Source: Pseudomonas sp. GM50 (lineage in GTDB: Bacteria; Pseudomonadota; Gammaproteobacteria; Pseudomonadales; Pseudomonadaceae). From it: a stretch of 64,000 nt of DNA. The first letter of the stretch is position 1, and the number at the start of each line of letters is the position of its first letter. The translations under genes were made by a program, and so were the position numbers. Where the stretch lies: NCBI RefSeq assembly GCF_000282375.1, contig NZ_AKJK01000048.1:26384-90383 (forward strand). Reading direction: 5' to 3'. Positions 1 to 8,891 of this stretch are shown here, piece by piece. Under the pieces are notes generated by a model. That model searched no databases. It was not told the origin of the DNA and worked only from the letters and a program-made list of their open reading frames with translations.

Positions 1-1041
1 AGTTTTTACCCTCAGGCCCTCGGCGGGCGTATCACCAGCCTGCGCGACTATCTGGCGGTGGCCGAGCAGGAGGGGCGATCCGAGTACGCCCCGGCCATTT
101 TCGGTGACGATGCCACTCTGGATCTGTACATGCTCACCCGGCATGCCCGCGAGGACATTCGCCAGCGCTTTCTCGAACCTTTGGCGGCGGGGACGCTGGT
201 CTCCAGTTACGGCATGTCCGAGCCCGACAGCATCGGCTCGATCCCGGCAACCCTGAACAGCCACGCCGAGTTTGTCGACGGCCAGTGGTTGTTGAGCGGG
301 CGCAAGTGGTTCATCTGCCGCGCCGAGCGCGCGGGGCTGATCACGGTGATTGCCCGCACCGGCTCCGGCCCGCTGGAAAATGGGCTGTCGATGTTGCTGG
401 TGCCCAGTGATGCGCCGGGCTTTCGGGTCGAGCGACCGTTGTCGATCCTCGGACGGTTCTCTGGCCAGGGCGAGCTGTCTTTCGACCAGGTGCGGGTCCC
501 GCCCAGCCATGTGTTGGGGCAACCGGGGCAAGGGCTGGCGCTGATGCAGGAACGCCTGGGGTTGGGGCGGATTTTGCGCTCGGTGCATTGGCTGGGCCTG
601 GCCCAGCGCTGTTTCGACCTGATGTGCGCGCGTATCCACTCGGCCCGTGGCCAACAGGCGCGGCTGGCGGATAAACAGCTGGTGCGTCAGCGGGTATTCA
701 AGGTCTATCAGGCCATCGCCAGCGCCCGCTTGCTGCTGCAGGACGCGGCCGGTAAACACGATGCCGGGGTGGCCAACAGCATCGAGGTCAACATCGCCAA
801 GGTCGCCGCGTCCCAGGCCTTGAGCGAGGCCGTGGATTCGGCGATCCAGATCATGGGCGCCGAGGGCCTGAGTGAGCTGTCGCCGCTGTCGGGGATTTAC
901 CGCACCGCACGCACCACGCACATTCTCGACGGCACCGACGATGCGCTGATCAGTGCGGTGGGCCGACAACTGCTGGACAGTTGTGGCGACGCCGGACTGG
1001 ATTTCGACTGGCCGTCGGTGACGCAGGGAGCGGGCCGATGA
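1..1041 (+). CDS. Acyl-CoA dehydrogenase family protein, 5' end outside window
   Basis: The frame is open from base 1, so the gene starts left of the window and about 346 C-terminal residues are visible. The sequence has the usual acyl-CoA dehydrogenase order: a beta-sheet middle region with SSYGMSEPDSIGS and GRKWFICRAERAG, then an alpha-helical C-terminal bundle ending in QIMGAEGLSE...YRTARTTHILDGTDD, the flavin-contacting and closing helices of the family. Such enzymes are FAD-dependent and oxidise acyl-CoA thioesters at the alpha-beta bond. The substrate cannot be told from sequence. The stop overlaps the start of the MFS gene (ATGA), so the two are translationally coupled. A role in uptake and breakdown of the same compound as the next two genes is inference. 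Confidence 0.88.
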   Translation, partial: SFYPQALGGRITSLRDYLAVAEQEGRSEYAPAIFGDDATLDLYMLTRHAREDIRQRFLEPLAAGTLVSSYGMSEPDSIGSIPATLNSHAEFVDGQWLLSGRKWFICRAERAGLITVIARTGSGPLENGLSMLLVPSDAPGFRVERPLSILGRFSGQGELSFDQVRVPPSHVLGQPGQGLALMQERLGLGRILRSVHWLGLAQRCFDLMCARIHSARGQQARLADKQLVRQRVFKVYQAIASARLLLQDAAGKHDAGVANSIEVNIAKVAASQALSEAVDSAIQIMGAEGLSELSPLSGIYRTARTTHILDGTDDALISAVGRQLLDSCGDAGLDFDWPSVTQGAGR

Positions 1042-2246
1042 CTGAGCCAAAAGCCCCGCGAGGCTGGTGGCTGCGGGTGGTACTGACCGCAGCTATGGCC
1101 TTGCCGATGCTGATCTTTTACGCCGTCGGCACCCTTGGCCCATTAATCGTCGCCGACCTTGGCGTGCCGACCCATTGGCTGGGTTGGCTGATCACCAGCG
1201 CCTTCGGTTTTGCCGCGCTGTTGTCGTTGTGGGCCGGGCCGCTGGTCAACTGGCTGGGCACCCGGCGGGCCATGGCGATGTTGTTCTGGAGCACGGTGGG
1301 CGCCTATGGCTTGCTGGCCAGCCTGCCGGGATTCGTCGGCGTGGTACTGGCCCTGGCAGCGTGCGGGATTGCCCAGGCGTTGGCCAACCCGGTGACCAAT
1401 TTGCTGATCGCCGAGCGTGTCGAACCCCGGCACAAGGCAGCGGTGGTCGGCTTGAAACAATCCGGGGTGCAGGTCTCGGCGCTGTTTGCCGGCTTGTTGC
1501 TGCCGACTCTGGCCGTGATGTTCGGCTGGCGTATGGCCTTGGCGAGTTTGCTGGTGCCGGCCTTGTTGCTGGCGTTTCTCGGGCCGCGAGTGGCTCGCCG
1601 TGAGCACCAAGGCAAACCGCTGAGTTTTGCCGTTACCCGTCCCAACGGTCGGCTGGCGCTGTTGATGAGCGTGCAGTTGTGCGTGGGCATCGTGCTTTCG
1701 TCGTTCGTGACCTTTCTCGGGGTGTTCGCCGCGGGGCAGGGGATGCCGGCGACGTTGATCGGCGGCCTGATCGCCGGCTTCGGCGTGATGGGCATTGTGG
1801 CGCGGATTTTCCTGACACCGTTGGGCGCGCGCATGGTTGATGAGTCCTGGCTGCTGCTGGTGTTATTGCTGCTGTCGAGCCTGGCCTTGTGGCTGACTTC
1901 CCTGGCCGTGCCGGGCAGTCACTGGCCGTTATGGGCCGGGGCTCTGGGCATGGGGCTGACCGCAGTTGCGACCAACGCCATTGCCATGAGCATGGTCCTG
2001 CGCGACCCGGGTTTCGGCAGCCCGGCGCCGGCCGCAGGTTTGCTGTCGGTGGGTTTCTTTGGTGGTTTTGCGCTGGGCCCGCCATTGTTCGGTCTGGTGC
2101 AAAACGGGCCTCGGGGGTTTGCCTATGCCTGGCTGGCGTTGATCGGGGTGTTGCTGGTGGGCTGCCTGCTGAGCCTGTTGTTGTCGCGGGTTCGGCAACG
2201 CCACAGAAGCAGCGCAGTCGAGTCATTCTTGAGGGTGGTCAAATGA
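1038..2246 (+). CDS. Major facilitator superfamily transporter
   Basis: A 402-residue protein with about 12 hydrophobic segments, the length and pattern of an MFS permease. It opens MTEPKAPRGWWLRVVL followed by the first membrane helix. The loop between helices 2 and 3 has NWLGTRRAMA, a degenerate form of the MFS G-x-x-x-D-R/K-x-G-R motif. The start is set at the ATG that overlaps the upstream stop (ATGA). The next gene starts by the same kind of overlap, so the three genes form one tightly coupled operon. Substrate unknown; a carboxylate or sugar acid would fit an adjacent GH88-like hydrolase, but that is inference. Confidence 0.88.
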   Translation: MTEPKAPRGWWLRVVLTAAMALPMLIFYAVGTLGPLIVADLGVPTHWLGWLITSAFGFAALLSLWAGPLVNWLGTRRAMAMLFWSTVGAYGLLASLPGFVGVVLALAACGIAQALANPVTNLLIAERVEPRHKAAVVGLKQSGVQVSALFAGLLLPTLAVMFGWRMALASLLVPALLLAFLGPRVARREHQGKPLSFAVTRPNGRLALLMSVQLCVGIVLSSFVTFLGVFAAGQGMPATLIGGLIAGFGVMGIVARIFLTPLGARMVDESWLLLVLLLLSSLALWLTSLAVPGSHWPLWAGALGMGLTAVATNAIAMSMVLRDPGFGSPAPAAGLLSVGFFGGFALGPPLFGLVQNGPRGFAYAWLALIGVLLVGCLLSLLLSRVRQRHRSSAVESFLRVVK

Positions 2247-3340
2247 GTCACTTCGAAGTCCTGGATCATCCCCTTGAGATCGCTGAAAGTCAGCGCGCCA
2301 TCAACGCCATCTTCACGCGACTGGAGCAGATCGATGCCGCTTGTGGCCAGGCCTTTCCCCTGTACTGCACGCAGGACAGCGGGGTATGGAAGGTTTCTGC
2401 CAGCGGCTCCTGGCTGGGTGGGTTCTGGGCCGGGTTGTGGTGGCTGCGAGCCCATTGCCGTCGGCGTCAGGAATATCTGCAACAGGCGCGGCGCATCGCC
2501 GAGCGGTTGCGGGACAAGCTCGATAGCGATACCCATCATCGCAGCCTGATTTTCTGGTACGGCGCCGGGTTGGGCGCACGCCTGTTGGCCGATCCCCAGG
2601 CCGAGGAACTGGCAGATGAGGCGGTGCAGCGTCTGACCCAGGCGTTCGATCCGGTGCTGGGCTGCATCCCCCTCGGCCGCGAAATGGGTGGCGGTGAACA
2701 CGGTGACAGCTGTTTGAGCATCGATCCGCTGGCCGCGACCCTGCAGCTGTTTGCCCTGAATGCCGAACCACGACTGCTGGGACTGGGCCGCCAACAGTTG
2801 CAAACATCCTTCCGTGCCTGCGCCGGCGCGCACGGTACCTGGAGCAGCCATGCGCGTTTTGATCAGGGGCAATGGCAGGCTGGCGATGATCTGGGCAATT
2901 GGTCTCGGGGTCAGGCCTGGGCCATGCTCGGCCTGGGCACGGGCGCCTGCTTGTACGGTGCGCCGTTCAGCAGCGACGCCGAAAGGGCAAGCCAGTACTG
3001 GCTGCGCAGTCGAGGTGTGTGCGTCCCGCTCAATCGCCTGGATCAGCCCCAGGGACTGAACGACCCGTGCGCCGCGGCGATGACGGCCTTGGCCCTGCTA
3101 GGGCAGGCGGCGGGTGTTGTCGAGGTTGAAGGTGCCGTCGAGGCTGAGGTGCTGTGGCAACAGGCGGGCCAGTTACTGGCGGCGATCGTGCGCAGCGCCG
3201 ACTTCAAAAATGGGCGCTTTATCGGCCATTGCTATCGCACCACGACGGTGGAGCAGAAGGTCGAATCGGCCTGCGGCAGCTTCTTTCTGTTGGCGGCGCT
3301 GCTGGCCTGGACCGGGGAGATCGATCCGCGCTGGATCTGA
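2243..3340 (+). CDS. GH88/GH105-like unsaturated glucuronyl hydrolase family protein
   Basis: A 365-residue protein with an (alpha/alpha)6-barrel-like pattern and the family phrase NWSRGQAWAMLGLG, typical of GH88 unsaturated glucuronyl hydrolases. These cytoplasmic enzymes remove the 4,5-unsaturated uronic acid left by polysaccharide lyases. A candidate catalytic Asp lies in CLSIDPLAATLQL. At the usual H-D-x-G-F position I read HHRSLIFWYGAGLG, so one family aspartate may be replaced and activity should not be assumed. There is no signal peptide. The ATG overlaps the MFS stop by ATGA. The gene ends 9 bases before the convergent lacI-type gene. Confidence 0.72.
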   Translation: MSHFEVLDHPLEIAESQRAINAIFTRLEQIDAACGQAFPLYCTQDSGVWKVSASGSWLGGFWAGLWWLRAHCRRRQEYLQQARRIAERLRDKLDSDTHHRSLIFWYGAGLGARLLADPQAEELADEAVQRLTQAFDPVLGCIPLGREMGGGEHGDSCLSIDPLAATLQLFALNAEPRLLGLGRQQLQTSFRACAGAHGTWSSHARFDQGQWQAGDDLGNWSRGQAWAMLGLGTGACLYGAPFSSDAERASQYWLRSRGVCVPLNRLDQPQGLNDPCAAAMTALALLGQAAGVVEVEGAVEAEVLWQQAGQLLAAIVRSADFKNGRFIGHCYRTTTVEQKVESACGSFFLLAALLAWTGEIDPRWI

Positions 3341-3349
3341 GCAGAGCCT

Positions 3350-4342
3350 TCATAGCGACGCCCTGACCACCAATGGACAATCAACCGGCTGGGCTCCCTC
3401 TACCTCAAGGGCTTCGATCAAGTGCCGGGCCGCATTGCGACCGATCTCGTAGTACGGCAATTGCACGGTGGTCAGCGGCGGGATGAACAGTTCAGCGATA
3501 CCGATCATGTTGTCGTAGCCGAGCACCGCGACGTCGCCGGGAATTTTCAGGCCACGGCCCAACAACAGCTGATAAGCACAAAAGGCAATACGGTCGTTGC
3601 CACAAATCAGAATGTCGAATTCCGGGCGACCTTCAATAATGTGCCTGTCGAGGATGGCTGCGGTTTCACCATAGGCGTCATGATCGGAAAGGTCGTATTG
3701 CAGGAGTGCGTCAGGCGCAAGGCCAAATGCCTGACAGGCTCGCTGCAGGCCTTTTTGCCGCAGCTCCCAGGCCAGACTCTGTTTGGGCAGATTGATGCAC
3801 AGAGGGCGCCGATAGCCCTGGCTCAACGCGTGATGTACGGCGCGATACTGCCCGGTTTCGTCGTCTGGCACATAACTCACCAGGCGACTGTCATCCGCCA
3901 GGCAATTGGCGAGTACCAGGGGTTTGCTCTTCAAACGCTCGGGAATGCACACCTGGCGAAACCCCATGGCGCTGAAGATCAACCCGTCGGGACGGTGCGA
4001 CAACATCAGGTCGATGTTCTGATCGGTGGGCGGGTTGCTCAACAGGTTAAGGATGAACACATTCCAACCCGCCTGCTGCGCGGTCTGTTCGATGGACAGC
4101 AGCAACTCGACCGCGAACGGTGTGGTCGCGGTGTCCAGCGCGAACACACCGATGGTCCGCGACTGGAGGTTGTCGCCGCGCATCTTGCGCGCCGACAGGC
4201 TCGGTACGAATTGCAGTTCATCAATGGCGCGACGCACCCGCTGAAGGGTTTCGGGGCTCAGTTTTTCCGGGTTGTTGAGCGCGCGAGAAACCGTCATCAG
4301 GGACACGCCGGCCAGTTGTGCAACGTCTTTCACTGAAGTCAT
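3350..4342 (-). CDS. LacI-family transcriptional regulator of the sucrose/fructoside locus
   Basis: A 330-residue LacI/GalR regulator. Residues 1-25 hold the helix-turn-helix MTSVKDVAQLAGVSLMTVSRAL, followed by a hinge helix (SLSARKMRGDN) and a periplasmic-binding-protein-like sensor domain. It lies directly downstream of the GH32 invertase gene on the same strand, 75 bases from its stop, and closes the ABC-transport operon. A CG-centred palindrome of the LacI class lies in the divergent promoter region of the locus and is its probable operator. Effector not determinable; sucrose, fructose or a breakdown product is likely from context. Confidence 0.92.
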   Translation of the reverse strand: MTSVKDVAQLAGVSLMTVSRALNNPEKLSPETLQRVRRAIDELQFVPSLSARKMRGDNLQSRTIGVFALDTATTPFAVELLLSIEQTAQQAGWNVFILNLLSNPPTDQNIDLMLSHRPDGLIFSAMGFRQVCIPERLKSKPLVLANCLADDSRLVSYVPDDETGQYRAVHHALSQGYRRPLCINLPKQSLAWELRQKGLQRACQAFGLAPDALLQYDLSDHDAYGETAAILDRHIIEGRPEFDILICGNDRIAFCAYQLLLGRGLKIPGDVAVLGYDNMIGIAELFIPPLTTVQLPYYEIGRNAARHLIEALEVEGAQPVDCPLVVRASL

Positions 4343-4417
4343 GCGAGGCGAGGCCGGTCAGGTTGACGCAGAATCATGACACAGGCCCCGGGCTTCTCGC
4401 GACTCGAATGACGCTGC

Positions 4418-5920
4418 TCATAGCCATCCCGAGGCCAGAGGCCATGCCTTGGGAATGCAGACACGCCCGCCACTTCCGCTGGCCAGCAGCTTCACGCCCA
4501 GGCTGTCGGGCCGCGGATAGAGGCGACTGCTGAGGCTGAAGCGCCCGTTTTCGTCGAACACCTCGATGGACGAGCGATCGAGGAACACCCGCAGTTCCAG
4601 TTGCCCTTGTGTCGGGTCTATCGCCACGCTGCGCTGGCCGGTGACTTGAGCACCCGAGCGGCTACGGTCAAGCACCAGGCGCTGCAGCGCAGCATCGTAG
4701 TAAAGCAGGGTTTCTTCATGACCATCATCGCTGCAACGCAAGGCGATTCCGAGGTGGCCGTCGGTGCAGCCGAGCAGATCCAGATGCACATGGATTTCGA
4801 GCATATCGCCATTCACTTCCGGCACCCACCGGGTTCCCGACTCTCCCCACCAGAGCGTGCCCGGCAATGGCGCCTGGCGCAGAGCGGTGAGCTCCCGTGC
4901 CGGATACACGCAAAGGCGATCGGCGCACAGTTCAAGTTCGCGTGGCACACCGAGCATGCCACACCAGTGATGGGCCTGGCTCGGCATCGGGCTTTCCCAC
5001 ATGTCGAGCCATGCCCACACAAGACGCCGGCCATCGGCGGCCAGTAGCGTTTGCGCGGCATAGAAGTCGTGGCCGTTATCCAGCTCGATAAAAGGCCCGC
5101 CGGTGAAGTGCCATTCGCTGTCGAGTCGACCCACTCGATAACCGGTCTGGTACTTGTTAAGTCGTTCGTACCCCTGGGGTTGCATGCCTTGAGGGGAGTA
5201 CAGCAGCACATCGCGCCCGTTCAGCCGGAACAGATCCGGGCACTCCCACATATAGCCATCGCCCTCGCTGCCGCTAGACACATAGTCGAGGAACTCCCAG
5301 GTGTGCAGATCGGTGGAACGGTACAGCGGCAGCAGCGGTTTATCGCCCAGGCGTGCGCCGGCAATCAGATACCAACAGTCATCCTCCTGCCAGACCTTGG
5401 GGTCGCGAAAGTGCATGATCGTGTCTTGCGGCGCGGTCTCGATGACGGCGCCATGCTTGACGAACCGGATGCCGTCGGTGCTGGTGGCCAGGCACTGGAC
5501 TTGACGGATCGAGCGCTCGTCACCCACTTCTCCCAGCCAGGTGTGCCCGGTATAGATCAGCGCCAGGGTATCGCCACACACCACCGCGCTACCGGAAAAA
5601 CAACCGTCACGGTCGAAGTCATCGCCGGGCGCCAGTGCAATGGGCAGATGCTGCCAATGGACCAGATCGGCACTCTTGGCATGCCCCCAATACATCGGGC
5701 CCCATTTCGCTTCGAAAGGGTAGTGCTGATAGAAAACGTGGTATTCGCCACGAAAGTACACCACCCCGTTTGGGTCGTTCATCCAGCCCGCCGCAGGGGC
5801 AAGATGATAACCGGGTTGGTAATCGTGGATGACGCGAGACAGGCCATCATTCAGCGCTTGCTGCGCAAGTTCAAGGGTAGCGGACATCGGATCGTTCATG
5901 GAATTCAAAGCCAAGGTCAT
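4418..5920 (-). CDS. Glycoside hydrolase family 32 (sucrose/fructan hydrolase)
   Basis: A 500-residue GH32 beta-fructofuranosidase. The three family landmarks are present: WMNDPNG (nucleophile Asp about residue 49), FRDP (about 171-174, transition-state stabiliser) and WECPDL (acid/base Glu about 226). A C-terminal beta-sandwich ends the protein, with the phrase LDRSSIEVF typical of the family. No signal peptide is seen, so it should act in the cytoplasm on sugar brought in by the adjacent importer. A longer reading frame exists upstream, but the ATG at 5920 overlaps the ATPase gene stop (ATGA) and is preferred. It hydrolyses sucrose or short fructosides; no phosphotransferase genes are near, so unphosphorylated substrate is likely. 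Confidence 0.93.
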   Translation of the reverse strand: MTLALNSMNDPMSATLELAQQALNDGLSRVIHDYQPGYHLAPAAGWMNDPNGVVYFRGEYHVFYQHYPFEAKWGPMYWGHAKSADLVHWQHLPIALAPGDDFDRDGCFSGSAVVCGDTLALIYTGHTWLGEVGDERSIRQVQCLATSTDGIRFVKHGAVIETAPQDTIMHFRDPKVWQEDDCWYLIAGARLGDKPLLPLYRSTDLHTWEFLDYVSSGSEGDGYMWECPDLFRLNGRDVLLYSPQGMQPQGYERLNKYQTGYRVGRLDSEWHFTGGPFIELDNGHDFYAAQTLLAADGRRLVWAWLDMWESPMPSQAHHWCGMLGVPRELELCADRLCVYPARELTALRQAPLPGTLWWGESGTRWVPEVNGDMLEIHVHLDLLGCTDGHLGIALRCSDDGHEETLLYYDAALQRLVLDRSRSGAQVTGQRSVAIDPTQGQLELRVFLDRSSIEVFDENGRFSLSSRLYPRPDSLGVKLLASGSGGRVCIPKAWPLASGWL

Positions 5921-7041
5921 AGGGCTGCTTCTCGTACCGAGTGCAGCAGGACGCCGTGCGGGTAGCGTTTCAAGGCTGTGCCGTCGGCGTCGAACAGGTG
6001 CAGGTTGCCGGGGTCCAGCTGCAACTCGACCTGATCGCCCACTCGCCATCCGGCGTTGACTTCACAACGACAGATCAGTGGTTCGTCCTGACCGGTATCG
6101 AGGTGCACATAGGTTTCGCTGCCCAGATACTCGACCCCGGTGACGACGACGCCGGCGGTTCCATCCGCTGCCTTGAGCGACACGTGTTCCGGGCGGATTC
6201 CCAGGCTCAGTTGAGCGTCCGCCGCCAGGTTCGAGCTGTCGAAGGGCAGGGAGCTCATCCCCAATACGGGGGTATGAACCAGGCTGGTTTTACCTGGCGC
6301 ATGCAGGCGCGCCGCCAGAAAATTCATTCTGGGCGAACCGAGGAAACCGGCGACAAAGCGACTGGCCGGGCGTTCATAGAGTTCGCGCGGTGAGCCGACC
6401 TGCTCGACGCGACCGCCATTGAGCACGACAATTTTGTCGGCCAGGGTCATCGCTTCAACCTGATCGTGGGTGACATAGATCATGGTCGAGCCCAGCCGAT
6501 CATGCAGCCGGGCGATTTCGTTGCGCATCTGCACCCGCAAGGACGCATCCAGGTTGGACAGCGGCTCATCGAACAACAGAATGTCCGGTTCCCGCGCCAT
6601 GGCTCTGCCCATGGCCACACGCTGACGCTGCCCACCGGACAGTTCCTTTGGCTTGCGTTGCAGCAGTTTGTCCAATTGCAGGATTTGCGCGGTTTTCAGC
6701 ACGCGCTCGCGCAGGCTGGTCTTTTCCGTCTTGGCCAGTTTGAGGCCAAAACTGATGTTGTCGTAGACGCTCATGTGCGGGTACAGCGCATAAGACTGAA
6801 ACACCATGCCGACGCCACGCTCGCGCGGCTCCAGGTCGTTGACCCGACGCCCGTCGATCAGCAGGTCGCCGCCGCAGATCGAATCCAGTCCGGCGATCAG
6901 TCGTAGCAGGGTCGACTTTCCGCAGCCCGAAGGGCCGACGAACACCACGAATTCACCCGCCGCGATTTCCAGGCTGACGTCGCGAAGAATCCGCGCGCCG
7001 CCCAATTGTTTGTTCACGTTGTCCAGTTTCAATTTGATCAC
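5917..7041 (-). CDS. Sugar ABC transporter ATP-binding protein (MalK/UgpC type)
   Basis: A 374-residue ATPase of the CUT1 sugar-import class. Walker A GPSGCGKST is at residues 36-44. The signature LSGGQRQRVAMGRA, Walker B ILLFDEPLSNLDA and switch THDQVEAM follow. The C-terminal third is a TOBE/MalK-like regulatory domain with the usual LGIRPEHVSL. It energises the two permeases encoded just upstream and overlaps the GH32 start by four bases. CUT1 importers carry di- and oligosaccharides, in keeping with sucrose or short fructosides. Confidence 0.95.
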   Translation of the reverse strand: MIKLKLDNVNKQLGGARILRDVSLEIAAGEFVVFVGPSGCGKSTLLRLIAGLDSICGGDLLIDGRRVNDLEPRERGVGMVFQSYALYPHMSVYDNISFGLKLAKTEKTSLRERVLKTAQILQLDKLLQRKPKELSGGQRQRVAMGRAMAREPDILLFDEPLSNLDASLRVQMRNEIARLHDRLGSTMIYVTHDQVEAMTLADKIVVLNGGRVEQVGSPRELYERPASRFVAGFLGSPRMNFLAARLHAPGKTSLVHTPVLGMSSLPFDSSNLAADAQLSLGIRPEHVSLKAADGTAGVVVTGVEYLGSETYVHLDTGQDEPLICRCEVNAGWRVGDQVELQLDPGNLHLFDADGTALKRYPHGVLLHSVREAAL

Positions 7042-7068
7042 GATGCTGTTCCTTGTCTTTGTTGGGCA

Positions 7069-7911
7069 TCAACCCTTTAACGCGCCGGCAGTGAGACCGG
7101 AAACGATTCGGCGCTGGAAGATCAGCACCAGAATCACCAGTGGGACGGTGACCAGCACCGAGGCGGCCATCAACAACCCCCAAGGCAACTCATGAGGGCT
7201 GCCGCCGGAAATCAAGGCGATGGCGACCGGCACCGTGCGTTGGGTGTCGGTGAGGGTGAAGGTCAGGGCAAACAGGAACTCGTTCCACGCGGCGATAAAG
7301 GCCAATAAGCCAGTGGTGACCAGTGCGGGCCAGAGCAGCGGCAACAGCACTCGGGTCAGCGTGACCCAGGGCGACGCGCCATCCATGATTGCCGCTTCTT
7401 CCAGTTCATGGGGCAGCTGCCCCATGAACGTGGTCAGCACCCAGACGGTGAAGGGCAGGGTGAAAATCGTGTAGCTCAGGATCAATGCCCAGGAGGTGTT
7501 GTACAGACCGAGGGCGCGGATCACTTCGAACAACCCCGACAGCACCGCGACCTGGGGAAACATCGACACGCCAAGGACCATCATCAAGACCGTGCCACGC
7601 CCACGAAACTTCACCCGGCCCAAGGCATAGGCGGCGGTCAGGCTGAGGAACAGCGCCAGTGTCACCACGCACAGCGCAACCACCAGAGAGTTGCCGATAG
7701 CCCGCAGGAATGAGGCTTGATGGAGCACCGCCGCGTAATTGGAGAAGTCGGGGTTATCGATCCAGTAGCTCACCTCGAACAGGGCGCTGGACGGCTTCAG
7801 CGACGTCACGATGGCGTAGTAGAAAGGGAAGACCGCATACAGCAGCAGAACCCCGATCAGGCACCAGAATCCGAGACGCAACAGCGATTTTTTCAGTAGG
7901 CGCAGGTTCAT
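7069..7911 (-). CDS. Sugar ABC transporter permease (MalG type)
   Basis: A 280-residue inner-membrane permease with six predicted helices. The EAA-loop sequence EEAAIMDGASPWVTLTRVLLPLLWP, which docks on the ATPase, identifies a MalG-type CUT1 component. The ATG at 7911 overlaps the stop of the partner permease (ATGA), so an in-frame upstream extension was rejected. Together with the second permease it forms the membrane channel of the importer. Confidence 0.94.
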   Translation of the reverse strand: MNLRLLKKSLLRLGFWCLIGVLLLYAVFPFYYAIVTSLKPSSALFEVSYWIDNPDFSNYAAVLHQASFLRAIGNSLVVALCVVTLALFLSLTAAYALGRVKFRGRGTVLMMVLGVSMFPQVAVLSGLFEVIRALGLYNTSWALILSYTIFTLPFTVWVLTTFMGQLPHELEEAAIMDGASPWVTLTRVLLPLLWPALVTTGLLAFIAAWNEFLFALTFTLTDTQRTVPVAIALISGGSPHELPWGLLMAASVLVTVPLVILVLIFQRRIVSGLTAGALKG

Positions 7912-8870
7912 GACCGGACCTCCAGTTGACGGCGTCCGAGGTAGAGATAAAGCATGGCGATGACTGCAACCACCAGAAACAACAGCGTCGAGGCCGCGCT
8001 GCCGTAACCGACGTCCTGGAACTCCACCAGGTGCTGGCGGGCATACACCGACATACTCATGGTGCTCGATGAGTTCGAGGTCAGCACGTAGATCACGTCG
8101 AATACCCGCAGGGAGTCGAGGATGCGGAAGATCGCCGCCACCAGCAGTGCGGGCATCAACAGGGGAAGCGTGACACGCCAGAACACCTTCAGCGGATGAA
8201 TGCCATCGACCCTGGCGGCTTCGTAGCAATCGCTCGGCAACATCTGCAAGGCCGCCAGCATCAGCAGCGTGACAAAAGGCACGGTCTTCCAGACGTCGAC
8301 GATGATCACCGCCCACATCGACAGATCCGCATCTGCCGTCCAGGCCAGGGGCGCGTCAATCAGGCCGAGGCTCAGCATCAGGTGATTGATGATGCCGAAC
8401 TGGTCGTTAAGCATCCATGACCAGATCTTCGCCGAGACAATGGTCGGGATCGCCCACGGAATCAGAATCAACGCACGCACCAGCGAGCGGCCGGTGAACT
8501 TGATGTTCAGCAGCAACGCCACCAGCAGTCCCAGTACGACTTCCAGGCCCACCGACACCACGGTGAAATGCAAGGTGTTGCGCACCGCGTTCCACCATTG
8601 TGGATCGACCAGAATGCCCGACCAGCTGGAACCGTTGTGGAACAGATAATTGGCAAAGCCTATGAAGGTTCCGCCACCGGTGTCCGCCAGGTTGGCGTCG
8701 GTCAGGCTGAACCAGAATGTGCGCAATAACGGCCAGGCTGCCACCAGGGCCAGACACAGCAACATCGGCGTCAGAAACAGCCAGGCAGCGCGCACTCGGC
8801 GACGTTGTACGGGCGTTTCCCTGGTGAGCAGAAGCTCGTCACAGGGGACATGGGTAGAAGAGACAGACAT
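7908..8870 (-). CDS. Sugar ABC transporter permease (MalF type)
   Basis: A 320-residue permease of the MalF type. A polar N-terminus (MSVSSTHVPCDELLLTRE) leads to six hydrophobic segments and an EAA loop, YEAARVDGIHPLKVFWRVTLPLL. It follows the binding-protein gene by 21 bases and overlaps the second permease by four bases, making one operon of binding protein, permeases, ATPase, invertase and regulator. Confidence 0.94.
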   Translation of the reverse strand: MSVSSTHVPCDELLLTRETPVQRRRVRAAWLFLTPMLLCLALVAAWPLLRTFWFSLTDANLADTGGGTFIGFANYLFHNGSSWSGILVDPQWWNAVRNTLHFTVVSVGLEVVLGLLVALLLNIKFTGRSLVRALILIPWAIPTIVSAKIWSWMLNDQFGIINHLMLSLGLIDAPLAWTADADLSMWAVIIVDVWKTVPFVTLLMLAALQMLPSDCYEAARVDGIHPLKVFWRVTLPLLMPALLVAAIFRILDSLRVFDVIYVLTSNSSSTMSMSVYARQHLVEFQDVGYGSAASTLLFLVVAVIAMLYLYLGRRQLEVRS

Positions 8871-8891
8871 GGTGATTTCCTTCCTTGTGGC

